DNA from: UBA60 sp964587885 | GTDB taxonomy: Archaea; Thermoplasmatota; Poseidoniia; Poseidoniales; Poseidoniaceae | Direction: 5' to 3' | DNA length: 64,000 nucleotides | Assembly (NCBI GenBank): GCA_964587885.1 | Contig: CAZPME010000007.1 | Coordinates: forward strand, 1 to 64,000 | Shown here: positions 16,616 to 25,182 of the stretch, piece by piece | Layout: each line of letters opens with the position of its first letter | Position numbering within the stretch: the first letter of the stretch is position 1 | The notes under the pieces: model-generated | Told to the model about the DNA's origin: nothing | Databases searched by the model: none | The model's input: the letters and a program-made list of their open reading frames with translations, nothing else | Program-made: the position numbers and the translations under genes

Positions 16616-17938
16616 TTAGTTGAACCATACTTTCGAACCATGTAAAAAGGTCATCTCGATGGGAGACTCTCCGGGCTGTAAGCACCATGCTTCCCATTGA
16701 TTTGATGAAAGAATATTGATGTTTGCTATTGCGCCTTTCTTCAGTACTCCTTGACTAAGACCATCATCTCGCCTCACTCCTATTGCGGGATTACGGGTTG
16801 CCGCTACCAGAGTGGTCAATGGATCTATTCCACATCTTTGTACTGCTAAATTACCGATAAATGGTATGCTTAGAATTGGGCAATTGGGATTGAAATCTGT
16901 AGCTATTGTAAATGGTATTTCATTGTCGACACATGTATGCACCGGTGGCATCGGCTCTCCCATCGAATGTGGTGTGCCGAGGAGAAAACCCTGTAAAGTC
17001 CTAGATTCCTTAGCAGCAAGCCTGGCTTCTAAGGGTGAATGGTGAGCATGGTCGGCTGTTACTGCGCCTAAATCACTGGCTAATTTCATCCCGCCACCAT
17101 CGCAGAATTCATCGACATGTAATCTTAATGCCAACCCTGAATCAATCGAGGCATTGGCAATGCGCTCTGTCTCATCTATAGTGAACCATCCGGGTTCACA
17201 AAAGACATCCGCTGATCGTGCTATACCTTGTTGAATAATCGCTGGTAATTGTTCGTCAATTAATTCCTCAACATAATCTTCCCGAGATAATTTTGGCGAT
17301 TGATCATTTTTAGGGGGTGGTGTTGCATGTGCGCCTAGCCAAGTACAATCAATATCGGGCATCCCTACAACTCTCCCCAGATTTTTTGCGCATTCAAGTA
17401 ATCGCAATTCCGTTTCTGTATCTAAGCCATATCCGCTTTTTGCTTCCAACATTGTGGTTCCACTTTTCAGAGCTGTTCTGAGTCTTTTAGTGCCCAAATT
17501 GAGTAATTGTTCCGTAGTTGCAGACCGTGTGGCACCAACAGTATGTCCAATTCCACCGCCCATCTCAGCTATTTGTGAATATGAGTGACCTTGTTGCCGC
17601 CACATCACTTCGCGCGACCTATCTCCAGCCCACAACAAATGGGTATGGGCGTCAACAAATCCCGGAAGAACTGCGCGGCCTGCAATGTCCCATATCGATA
17701 TATCATCGCCTTGGAAAATTTGTTGCGGGGACGAAATTTCCGATGAAGATACACTCTGAAATTCTGCTACTATTTCATCACTATCGATGATTTTCTCAAT
17801 GACATTATCAATAATCACAATTCCGTGATTCTTTGCTATGAGGTCATCGACCCTATCTATCTGCGCGCCACCAAGCACACCCACGCTACCATCATTGAGA
17901 TGGGCGATAGGCCCACAGTTTACCAACACGGTGCGCAT
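16616..17938 (-). CDS. hutI: Imidazolonepropionase
   Basis: The metal-dependent amidohydrolase opens 4-imidazolone-5-propionate to N-formimino-L-glutamate. The 440-aa protein has the metal site FVDAHTHLLWAGDR, then YSQIAEMGGGIGHTVGATR, LRLHVDEFCDGGG, VTADHAHHS and FTIATDFNPNC, all typical of HutI. Starting at the ATG at 17938 (MRTVLVNCGPIAH) matches the family N-terminus and leaves 58 bases to the divergent kae1 gene; the ATG at 17965 would leave 31. It lies 4 kb from hutH on the opposite strand, so it must be transcribed separately. Confidence 0.94.
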   Translation of the reverse strand: MRTVLVNCGPIAHLNDGSVGVLGGAQIDRVDDLIAKNHGIVIIDNVIEKIIDSDEIVAEFQSVSSSEISSPQQIFQGDDISIWDIAGRAVLPGFVDAHTHLLWAGDRSREVMWRQQGHSYSQIAEMGGGIGHTVGATRSATTEQLLNLGTKRLRTALKSGTTMLEAKSGYGLDTETELRLLECAKNLGRVVGMPDIDCTWLGAHATPPPKNDQSPKLSREDYVEELIDEQLPAIIQQGIARSADVFCEPGWFTIDETERIANASIDSGLALRLHVDEFCDGGGMKLASDLGAVTADHAHHSPLEARLAAKESRTLQGFLLGTPHSMGEPMPPVHTCVDNEIPFTIATDFNPNCPILSIPFIGNLAVQRCGIDPLTTLVAATRNPAIGVRRDDGLSQGVLKKGAIANINILSSNQWEAWCLQPGESPIEMTFLHGSKVWFN

Positions 17939-17996
17939 AAACAGCGCAGGGCGAGGAGTGTTCATATGTTATCCCCTGTTCGGCTAAGATGATAGT

Positions 17997-19004
17997 ATGG
18001 GGTACACCTTGGGAATTGAGTCAACAGCACATACATTTTCTTTCGGACTATGTGATGAAAATGGTAGCCCACTCCCCTCAAAATCAGTCTTTGTAAGACC
18101 CGTGAAAGGTGGTATTCACCCGCGTGAAGCTGCCGATCATCATGTTATTAATTCTGTTGAATTACTCAATGAACTTCTTAATACTTATCAGATTCCAACT
18201 GATGGATTAATCGCTATCGCATTCTCTCAAGGTCCAGGTTTAGGCCCATGTTTGCGAATTGGGGCTGCTGTTGCAAGGAGTCTTGCACATCGATTAAACA
18301 TCCCCTTAGTTGGCGTAAATCACTGTGTTGCACATATCGAAATCGGTCGTGAAGTTTGTGGTTGTGATGACCCTGTATTGCTATACGTATCGGGTGGCAA
18401 TACACAGATTATTGCTCGCCTTTCAGGACGCTATCGTGTATTAGGAGAAACATTGGATATCGGCATAGGAAACATGCTTGACAAATTCGCTCGAGAACAA
18501 GGAATTCCTTTTCCTGGTGGGCCAGTAATTGAACAATTGGCAAGAGAATGGTGTGAGAATAATCCTGATGCAAAATTGTCAGATTATGAATTACCTTATG
18601 CAGTTCAGGGCATGGATTTGGCTTTCTCGGGAATTTTGACTGCGGCACGGCACATGGTAAAGGGTGGAGCTGAACTGGGTGCAGTTTGCTGGAGCCTACA
18701 AGAGCATGCCTTTGCAGCCTGTATTGAGGTGGCGGAGAGAGCCCTAGCTCACACAGGAAAATCTGAAATCCTGTTGGGTGGCGGAGTGGCATGCAATAGT
18801 AGAATTAGAGAAATGAGCGAAATTATGGCTAAAGAGCGTTCTAGCACTAGTTTTGTCCCACCAAAAATGTACTGTGTTGATAATGGTTCCATGATTGCTG
18901 TTTTAGGGCGCCTACATTTAATTCACGGTGATTCAACGATGCCTGAAAATAGTGGCATCCAACAGCACCTTCGCACCAATGAAACTCCAATTCTGTGGGC
19001 ATAA
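17997..19004 (+). CDS. kae1: Kae1/TsaD family tRNA N6-threonylcarbamoyladenosine synthase subunit
   Basis: The catalytic subunit of the KEOPS complex transfers the threonylcarbamoyl group to A37 of ANN-decoding tRNAs. The 335-aa ASKHA-fold protein has LGIESTAHTFSFGL at the N-terminus, the ATP-binding SQGPGLGPCLRIG, the metal-binding motif NHCVAHIEIG (His-x3-His) and the C-terminal LLGGGVACNSRIREM. No Bud32 kinase domain is fused, unlike in many euryarchaea, so bud32 should be elsewhere. Confidence 0.94.
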   Translation: MGYTLGIESTAHTFSFGLCDENGSPLPSKSVFVRPVKGGIHPREAADHHVINSVELLNELLNTYQIPTDGLIAIAFSQGPGLGPCLRIGAAVARSLAHRLNIPLVGVNHCVAHIEIGREVCGCDDPVLLYVSGGNTQIIARLSGRYRVLGETLDIGIGNMLDKFAREQGIPFPGGPVIEQLAREWCENNPDAKLSDYELPYAVQGMDLAFSGILTAARHMVKGGAELGAVCWSLQEHAFAACIEVAERALAHTGKSEILLGGGVACNSRIREMSEIMAKERSSTSFVPPKMYCVDNGSMIAVLGRLHLIHGDSTMPENSGIQQHLRTNETPILWA

Positions 19005-19065
19005 AGTGGGCGATTTGGTACAAACCGATATAAGAGGTGTTTGTGCCGCCGTTTTGGGGTAGCCT

Positions 19066-19938
19066 TTGAGACGTCGGAATGAAGACCCATCCAACCCGTT
19101 TGCATCGGGAGGTGGAGGCCGTTCTAAAGGAACAAAGAAAGCCGCGCCAAAACGGCCTCGGCCACAACAGTCTACCGGTGGAAGACCGGCTGCAATGACG
19201 AAGCAAGAAATTGCTGATGCTATTGCTAAAAAACGTGCTTTGGCTGAGCCCAAGGATGATGTTGAAATCGTAAAGCCAGTTAAGGAAAAATCAAAACCTG
19301 TCGCCGCTGTCAAGCCTAAAGACGAAAAAAAGAGTGAAGAGGATAAGGAACAGGCGCGAATTCAAGAATTGCAACGCCGAAGCGCCGAGACCAAGGCCGC
19401 TCGTAAAGCTCTCGCTGCAGAAGATGATAAAATTGCTGAATTAGAAGTAAATTCTCCTGATACTGCGGCTCAATCACCTACTGTTCCTTCACTAAGCGGA
19501 GAAGGAACTTCGGTTGTAACTCATAGAACTGCGACTATTACGGCTCAGACTGCACGTCCTATGGATGATATTGCACCCCGCATCAAGCCACCCAGGAATC
19601 GTGAGGCGCCCGCAGCGGGACAGCCTGCAAAACGCCCACCACCGCGTCGCCGTCGAAGAATGAGTGATAAGGGCGGTGGAAAACAACCACAAGTTCGAAA
19701 ATTGGACCGCCGAAAGTACTTGGAATATAAGTATGAAGTTAGAGATCTTCTCGATGATGAGCGTATTGCTGAAGAGCATCGATCTAACGTACTCGGTCAA
19801 GTTTGGGCCAAGGGAGAACGCATGGGAATTGATGAATCGGTTAAATTCGTCAACCTAAAAATAGAGGAATTGGTAGTACCTGAAGATATCGGAAATGAAA
19901 TTATTTCCCTAATTAGAAAATTTACCACTAAGAGATGA
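19066..19938 (+). CDS. Charged unknown protein with disordered N-terminus
   Basis: A 290-aa protein. The first 200 residues are low-complexity, with Lys/Arg/Gly/Pro-rich stretches and a probable coiled coil (EEDKEQARIQELQRRSAETK), and the linker ends in PPPRRRRRM. The last 75 residues look folded and conserved (RRKYLEYKYEVRDLLDDERI, then ESVKFVNLKIEELVVPED). I do not recognise a family. Basic clusters suggest nucleic-acid or ribosome binding, which is inference only. TTG at 19066 is the only early start in frame; the next candidate is the ATG at 19195. The stop is followed by tgataatATGAGTGA, the FKBP start. Confidence 0.6.
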   Translation: MRRRNEDPSNPFASGGGGRSKGTKKAAPKRPRPQQSTGGRPAAMTKQEIADAIAKKRALAEPKDDVEIVKPVKEKSKPVAAVKPKDEKKSEEDKEQARIQELQRRSAETKAARKALAAEDDKIAELEVNSPDTAAQSPTVPSLSGEGTSVVTHRTATITAQTARPMDDIAPRIKPPRNREAPAAGQPAKRPPPRRRRRMSDKGGGKQPQVRKLDRRKYLEYKYEVRDLLDDERIAEEHRSNVLGQVWAKGERMGIDESVKFVNLKIEELVVPEDIGNEIISLIRKFTTKR

Positions 19939-19942
19939 TAAT

Positions 19943-20434
19943 ATGAGTGATTTAGTTATAGCCCAAGATGTAGTAGCAACCGTGCATTATACCGGAACTT
20001 TGCAAGACGAAAGTGTCTTTGATTCAAGTGAGGATAGAGACCCTTTGACCTTTTTAGTTGGACATAATCAAATGATTCCTGGTTTTGAGGAGGAGATGCA
20101 AGGTGCGGCAGTTGGAGAGAGGAGAACCTTCACCTTGACTCCGGACCGCGCATACGGTGAAAAAGATGAAAACGGCATTGTAGAATTGCCTAGGAGTCAG
20201 TTTCCTCCCGAAGCCGAACTTGAAGTTGGCATGGTTCTAGTAGCTCAAGTTACAGAAGGCCCACTGCCATTTCGCATCCTCACTATCGGTGAGGAAACCG
20301 TAACAGTTGACTTCAATCATGAGTTGGCTGGCCATGATTTGACTTTTTCAGTAGAAGTCGTTGAATTACGCGCCGCCAGCGAAGAAGAAGTGGCGCACGG
20401 ACATGCTCATGGCCCCGGTGGCCACCACCATTGA
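19943..20434 (+). CDS. FKBP-type peptidyl-prolyl isomerase (SlyD-like) with His-rich tail
   Basis: A 163-aa isomerase and chaperone. The FKBP core appears as ATVHYTGTLQDESVFDSSED and PLTFLVGHNQMIPGFEEEMQ, followed by GAAVGERRTFTLTPDRAYGE. The middle holds the insert-in-flap chaperone domain and the C-terminus is HGHAHGPGGHHH, a metal-binding tail as in SlyD. No signal peptide is present, so it is cytoplasmic. It begins four bases after the upstream stop and is likely co-transcribed. Confidence 0.9.
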   Translation: MSDLVIAQDVVATVHYTGTLQDESVFDSSEDRDPLTFLVGHNQMIPGFEEEMQGAAVGERRTFTLTPDRAYGEKDENGIVELPRSQFPPEAELEVGMVLVAQVTEGPLPFRILTIGEETVTVDFNHELAGHDLTFSVEVVELRAASEEEVAHGHAHGPGGHHH

Positions 20435-20474
20435 GTGGGGCAATGCTTGAGTCCCGTCTTGAGATGGCGTTATC

Positions 20475-22088
20475 ATGACAGCCGGCGAAAGCGGCACTGA
20501 TGCGAAGGGCCGAAAGACCCTTGGCGGAACCGATTTACCTATCCAAGCAGATGAGAATAGTCTTGAAACGGCCGGTCTAGATAGATCCGAAATTGGAACC
20601 GCAGGACAGCCGCCATTTACGCGTGGCATCCACTCTACAATGTATCTTACTAAGAGATGGACAATGCGGCAATATGCAGGGTTTTCGACAGCAACAGCAA
20701 CCAATGAGCGCTTCAAATTATTATTGTCCAAGGGTCAGAGTGGCCTATCCGTAGCCTTTGACTTACCAACGCAACTAGGACTTGATAGTGATAATGAATT
20801 ATCACTTGGAGAAGTAGGAAAAGTTGGAGTTGCTATAGATAGCATCCACGATATGCGTGCACTATTCAATGAAATACCGCTCGCAGATGTTTCCACTTCA
20901 ATGACTATCAACGCACCTGCAATGGTAATTCTAGCAATGTATATCGCGGTAGCCGAAGAACAAGGTGCTGATCTAAGTAAACTAAGAGGAACGATTCAAA
21001 ACGATATTCTCAAGGAGTATATCGCCCGCGGCACATACATTTTCCCGCCATCACACAGCCTTCGCTTAATCACTGATACATTCTCATATTGTGCCGAAAA
21101 ATTGCCTGCTTGGAATTCGATTTCCATCTCTGGATACCACATACGCGAAGCCGGATCTACTGCAATACAAGAAGTCGCTTTTACACTCGCCAACGCACTA
21201 CAATATGTTGAAGCTGCTATCGAAGTTGGACTCGATATCGATACGTTTGGTCCAAGACTGTCATTTTTCTTCAACTGCCATAACGACTTTTTCGAGGAAG
21301 TGGCAAAGTTTAGAGCCGCCCGAGCATTATGGTATGAATTAATGACTGAGCGTTTCTCTCCAAGCAATCCAAAGAGTTCAATCCTGCGATTTCACACTCA
21401 AGTTGCAGGAGTTTCCTTAACTGCTCAGCAACCACTGAACAACATATCTCGTGTCACCATTCAGGCGCTAGCTGCAGTTTGTGGTGGGACACAAAGTTTG
21501 CACACAAATTCATACGATGAGGCGATTGGATTGCCCACAGAAGATAGTGCAACAGTAGCACTGAGAACGCAGCAAATTATTTCCGAAGAAAGTGGGGTTG
21601 CAAATGTTGTTGACCCTCTTGGTGGCTCATGGTTAGTCGAATCATTGACTAAAACTATCAAACAAGAAGCACGAACGGAAATTGAGAAAATTGATCAACT
21701 AAATGGTGCCTTAAAGGCCATTGAAGGAGGTTATCAACAACGCGCCATCCATGATTCAGCATGGAGTTATCTGCAAGAAATAGAGTCAGGTGAGAGAAAG
21801 GTAGTTGGCGTTAATTACGGAGTATCGGACTCCAAAGTCACTCCAGCGTCTCAACCAATTGACCCAGCAGTTCAAGAGGAGCAAATCAAGCGCTTAGATA
21901 GTTTGCGAGAACAACGGGATAATACGGGTGTAACTACCGCATTGGCGGCAGTCAGTAGGGCTGCCGAACAGGGAAGCAATCTATTCCCACCAGTGCTTGA
22001 TGCGGTAAATGCTGAGTGTAGTTTAGGTGAGATAGTTGGTGCTATGCAAGATGTATTTGGCACCTACAGGGCACCAAGTGGATTTTAG
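20475..22088 (+). CDS. mcmA1: Methylmalonyl-CoA mutase, catalytic (large) subunit
   Basis: The enzyme interconverts methylmalonyl-CoA and succinyl-CoA with adenosylcobalamin. The 537-aa protein covers the TIM-barrel catalytic domain: RGIHSTMYLTKRWTMRQYAG, AFDLPTQLGLDSDN, FPPSHSLRLITDTF, ISGYHIREAGSTA and GGTQSLHTNSYDEA. The C-terminal B12-binding domain is absent, as is normal for archaeal split mutases, and the small subunit is not in this window. The epimerase follows nine bases later. Propionyl-CoA metabolism or odd-chain/branched amino-acid oxidation is the likely setting. Confidence 0.93.
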   Translation: MTAGESGTDAKGRKTLGGTDLPIQADENSLETAGLDRSEIGTAGQPPFTRGIHSTMYLTKRWTMRQYAGFSTATATNERFKLLLSKGQSGLSVAFDLPTQLGLDSDNELSLGEVGKVGVAIDSIHDMRALFNEIPLADVSTSMTINAPAMVILAMYIAVAEEQGADLSKLRGTIQNDILKEYIARGTYIFPPSHSLRLITDTFSYCAEKLPAWNSISISGYHIREAGSTAIQEVAFTLANALQYVEAAIEVGLDIDTFGPRLSFFFNCHNDFFEEVAKFRAARALWYELMTERFSPSNPKSSILRFHTQVAGVSLTAQQPLNNISRVTIQALAAVCGGTQSLHTNSYDEAIGLPTEDSATVALRTQQIISEESGVANVVDPLGGSWLVESLTKTIKQEARTEIEKIDQLNGALKAIEGGYQQRAIHDSAWSYLQEIESGERKVVGVNYGVSDSKVTPASQPIDPAVQEEQIKRLDSLREQRDNTGVTTALAAVSRAAEQGSNLFPPVLDAVNAECSLGEIVGAMQDVFGTYRAPSGF

Positions 22089-22097
22089 GTGGTTAAT

Positions 22098-22535
22098 ATG
22101 ACTGATAAGTATGAAGGTAAAATATTTCTAGACCATATCGGGGTTGCTTGTAACGACTTAGAAGTAGCCAGTATTTTTTGGAGGATTTTGGGGCTTGCAC
22201 AGGGTGATGATGACGAATTAGTTGCATCTCAGGGAGTGACTACCAGATTTTTTTCAACTTCTGATGAGCATGAGATGGGTCGGCCGGCAAAGATAGAATT
22301 ACTTGAGCCAACCAATGACGATACTCCGATTGGTAAATTTTTGGCCAAACGTGGCCAAGGAATTCAACAAATTTGCTTTCGTGTTGAGAACATCGTAGGA
22401 CTATTAGCACATCTTCAAAATCATGGAATTGTCCTGATAAATGAGTCGCCAATTCAGGGAGCTCATGGCAGCCTTGTGGCCTTTGTCCATCCCAAATCAA
22501 CCGGTGGAGTTCTAGTCGAGCTATGTCAGCTATGA
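22098..22535 (+). CDS. mce: Methylmalonyl-CoA epimerase
   Basis: This glyoxalase-fold enzyme interconverts the S and R forms of methylmalonyl-CoA. The 145-aa protein has IFLDHIGVACNDLEVASIFW with the first metal His, FLAKRGQGIQQICFRVEN, and VAFVHPKSTGGVLVELCQL at the end, all characteristic. The ATG at 22098 has aggtg six bases upstream. It forms an operon with the mutase subunit. Confidence 0.93.
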   Translation: MTDKYEGKIFLDHIGVACNDLEVASIFWRILGLAQGDDDELVASQGVTTRFFSTSDEHEMGRPAKIELLEPTNDDTPIGKFLAKRGQGIQQICFRVENIVGLLAHLQNHGIVLINESPIQGAHGSLVAFVHPKSTGGVLVELCQL

Positions 22536-22581
22536 GCACCTAAAAGACAACGCTCTTGAATGATGGATTGCTCGAAGGGGT

Positions 22582-22884
22582 ATGCGCACATGCATCGACC
22601 GACTAATCTCTCGCGCACATGTGGATTCTACTTCGATTAGAGTGGAATTAGATTTCATCTCTGGAGCCCTTGAGCAAGTACGTGCTGACGGTTTAATTTC
22701 CAACGACGCATTTCTTGATGCAGGTAGTGTTCATGGCGCACTGTTGATGATTGCTGAGCATGTTGATTTGGGAGTATCCCAAAAAGAAATTCACGAAATG
22801 TTAACTCAACAAATTACCCGAGCCAAAAAAGTAGAAGAAAAACATCCAGGCATTAACCACGCCTTGGAATCTCGTCGAGAGTGA
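22582..22884 (+). CDS. Unknown small helical protein
   Basis: A 100-aa soluble protein predicted to be mainly helical (VELDFISGALEQVRADGLIS, then IHEMLTQQITRAKKVEEKH). No family is recognised. It sits between the epimerase and the ABC-2 ATPase; the ATPase TTG start lies four bases after its stop, so it is likely translated with the transporter. It may be an accessory factor of either neighbour. Confidence 0.5.
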   Translation: MRTCIDRLISRAHVDSTSIRVELDFISGALEQVRADGLISNDAFLDAGSVHGALLMIAEHVDLGVSQKEIHEMLTQQITRAKKVEEKHPGINHALESRRE

Positions 22885-22888
22885 TGCT

Positions 22889-23722
22889 TTGTCTAAGCCG
22901 CTGCTGACACTCGATAATGTCAGCAAGCGATTTTCTCATGTTGAGGCATTGAGTAATGTAAGTTTAACTCTTAAGCGGGGTGATATCGTCGGCTTAGTAG
23001 GCGGAAATGGGGCAGGAAAAACTACACTCTTACGTTTGATGTGCGGCCTGTATCAACCCAGCGAAGGAGAGGTAAATTACCATGCAGAGACAGGTGTCGC
23101 ACCGGTAACAGAAATGCGTAATCATCTAGGTGTAGTACCTGAATCTACTGGACTCTATTATCGCCTCACTGCATGGGAAAACATCCGTTATCATTCTAGA
23201 TTACACGGCCTCACGGATGAGGAAAGTTGGATTAGCACATTAGAATTGGCAGGTGAATTGGATTTTACTGAAGCACTTGGACGTCCGACTAGGGGATTTA
23301 GTAAAGGAATGCGTCAAAAAACTGCGATTATTAGAGCACTGGCTCATCGTCCGGAAATCCTTCTGCTCGATGAGCCAACTGCAGGACTTGACGTAACTTC
23401 TGCTAGGATGGTGCGGAAATTAGTCGCAAAGATGGGTGCAAAGGGGGGTACTGTGATTTACAGCACTCACAAATTATCGGAGGCTCAGCAGGTATGTGAC
23501 CGCATAATAATTATTCACAACGGTGAGGTTAGGGCAGATGGTTCCCCATCATCTCTACTTGAAGAGACCGGCACAAACACTCTGGAAGAAGCATATGTTC
23601 ACTTGACAAGCGATGCTGCACGTGAAGATGAAAACGTCTCCGATGAAGGTAAGATTGCACGTGTATGGCGGCGCTTAATGACTTCTAAGAAATTGCCCAA
23701 GGAGGTGCTTGAGGATGAGTGA
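22889..23722 (+). CDS. ABC-2 type transporter ATPase (NatA-like)
   Basis: A 277-aa cytoplasmic ATPase. Walker A is GGNGAGKTTLLRLM (about residues 38-51), the signature region is TRGFSKGMRQKTAIIRALAH, Walker B is ILLLDEPTAGLD, and the H-loop is YSTHKLSEAQ. This set is typical of NatA/CcmA-type exporters paired with an ABC-2 permease. The start is TTG because no in-frame ATG precedes the conserved N-terminus. The following permease overlaps by eight bases. The substrate is unknown; Na+ or antibiotic export is typical of this class. Confidence 0.9.
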   Translation: MSKPLLTLDNVSKRFSHVEALSNVSLTLKRGDIVGLVGGNGAGKTTLLRLMCGLYQPSEGEVNYHAETGVAPVTEMRNHLGVVPESTGLYYRLTAWENIRYHSRLHGLTDEESWISTLELAGELDFTEALGRPTRGFSKGMRQKTAIIRALAHRPEILLLDEPTAGLDVTSARMVRKLVAKMGAKGGTVIYSTHKLSEAQQVCDRIIIIHNGEVRADGSPSSLLEETGTNTLEEAYVHLTSDAAREDENVSDEGKIARVWRRLMTSKKLPKEVLEDE

Positions 23723-24944
23723 TTTCGGCCAGATTAAGGCGATTGCTCTTAAAGAATTAATCGACTATGTTCGTGATTGGAGGACCTTGCTTGCCATCGT
23801 ACTTGTCCCACTACTACTTTTTCCAATTCTGTTTATTGCCTTGCCATTATTACTTGAATCTGAATATGGTGAGAGACAAGAATTTGAATTATCGGTTATT
23901 GTACAGAGCAATGAATCAGTTGATGATCTGAACCAATATCTTTTGCAAAGTGAAATTAATTTGACCTGGGAAAATCTTCCCACAGGGATTGCAAATCTCT
24001 CTGATACTGGAACTGATGATGAGCGAATTCGTTCAGGACAAATACATTCAATTTTGCGTCTGCAAAAAAGTGCAGAGAATACAACGACATGGAAGTACGC
24101 AATCCTATACGATTCAACCGATGAAAGGGCAGGAGAAGCCCATAGACGCTTACTAGTGGCCATATTTTCATGGGAAGATGGGTTAATTAATGCCACATTA
24201 GAAAATGCCGGACTAGACCCCCAGTCCACTCTAGACCCTGTACAGTGGGATGGAGACAGTGAGTCTGCCGATGTGGCTACCACTGGAGAGCAAGCTGGAT
24301 TTGCCTTATCATTATTCATTCCCTTAATCGTAGCGACTTGGACTGCAACAGCAGCGATGCAACCAGCCATCGACATGACCGCTGGGGAGAGAGAACGTGG
24401 AACCTTGGAGGCATTGTTATGCGCTCCAATAAGTCGAATTGACCTACTGGTCGGCAAGTGGGTAGCGGTGGCAACTATTGCAGCAATATCGGTGCTAATA
24501 CAGATATTTGGACTATTTTTAGCGTTAGCAGTTGTTGCAAGTGGCTCAAGTGTACTCGAAGTTCCCACTCTTAGTTTGCTTTCACTTGGATTGATTATTT
24601 CGGCGGTGCTGATTTTCGCGGTGATGACAGTGGCCTTCCAATTGGCTTTAGCAGTACGTAGCCATAGTGTAAAAGAAGCAGGGACAGTACTAGGCCCCAT
24701 CATATTGCTGATAATTATCCCAGCAATATTTGCGCAATTGATAAATCTTGAGGGGATTGAATATTGGTGGTTCTTAATCCCTGTTGTTAACATCCTGATT
24801 GCCCTACGTGAACTACTTACTGACACAGTTATTCTCGAACATATTCTTTTGTGGGCAGGTTCCAGTCTTGGCTATGCACTTATGGCTGCATGGTACGCTA
24901 GTCGACAGTTTAACCGTGAAGATCTAGTGGAATCAATTAACTGA
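23715..24944 (+). CDS. ABC-2 type transporter permease (NatB-like)
   Basis: A 409-aa membrane protein with one N-terminal helix (TLLAIVLVPLLLFPILFIAL), an external region of about 150 residues with several N-x-T/S sites, then five or six C-terminal helices. The segment AIDMTAGERERGTLEALLCAPISR is the ABC-2 coupling signature of NatB-type permeases. The ATG at 23715 overlaps the ATPase stop as ATGAGTGA, indicating translational coupling. Together the two genes form one exporter. Confidence 0.88.
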   Translation: MSDFGQIKAIALKELIDYVRDWRTLLAIVLVPLLLFPILFIALPLLLESEYGERQEFELSVIVQSNESVDDLNQYLLQSEINLTWENLPTGIANLSDTGTDDERIRSGQIHSILRLQKSAENTTTWKYAILYDSTDERAGEAHRRLLVAIFSWEDGLINATLENAGLDPQSTLDPVQWDGDSESADVATTGEQAGFALSLFIPLIVATWTATAAMQPAIDMTAGERERGTLEALLCAPISRIDLLVGKWVAVATIAAISVLIQIFGLFLALAVVASGSSVLEVPTLSLLSLGLIISAVLIFAVMTVAFQLALAVRSHSVKEAGTVLGPIILLIIIPAIFAQLINLEGIEYWWFLIPVVNILIALRELLTDTVILEHILLWAGSSLGYALMAAWYASRQFNREDLVESIN

Positions 24945-24970
24945 TGAATATTACTTGAGTAATACTACAG

Positions 24971-24980
24971 TAATATTTAT
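24971..24980 (+). promoter_or_regulatory. Probable TATA box for the RHH-folE-que operon
   Basis: The sequence taatatttat is centred about 30 bases before the ATG at 25006. That spacing fits transcription starting at or next to the ATG (leaderless), and no GGTG Shine-Dalgarno core precedes this start, unlike the downstream folE and queE starts. Confidence 0.4.
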
Positions 24981-25005
24981 TGCTGTGTTGCTGGCGTCGC
25001 AATTC

Positions 25006-25182
25006 ATGCCAAAGATCAGTTTGGATATGCCATTTGAATTGTTAGAAGATATACGTATACATGTTGGCGATGAAAAAAAATTCGTAAGTGTGGCTGATGC
25101 TGTTCGTACAGCATGCCGGAAAATGCTCGACCAACTAGACGAAATCGATGCCCGTCATGGCCGTAGAGAGGTGGTAAAATGA
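25006..25182 (+). CDS. Ribbon-helix-helix protein, possible regulator of the preQ0 operon
   Basis: A 58-aa protein: PKISLDMPFELLEDIRIHVG, then VSVADAVRTACRKMLDQLDE. This fits the beta-strand plus two helices of CopG/MetJ-type ribbon-helix-helix DNA-binding proteins. The ATG at 25006 removes an unlikely 17-residue hydrophobic extension from a TTG at 24955. Its stop overlaps the folE start as ATGA, so it is the first gene of the preQ0 operon and may regulate it. A toxin-antitoxin role is unlikely with no toxin beside it. Confidence 0.65.
   Translation: MPKISLDMPFELLEDIRIHVGDEKKFVSVADAVRTACRKMLDQLDEIDARHGRREVVK

Noticed and set aside
23765..24826. 353-codon minus-strand open frame
   Set aside because: It is entirely antisense to the well-supported ABC-2 permease and encodes no recognisable protein.
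24955..25005. Hydrophobic 17-residue extension of the ribbon-helix-helix protein
   Set aside because: It starts at TTG, covers the probable TATA box, and RHH proteins begin directly with the strand.
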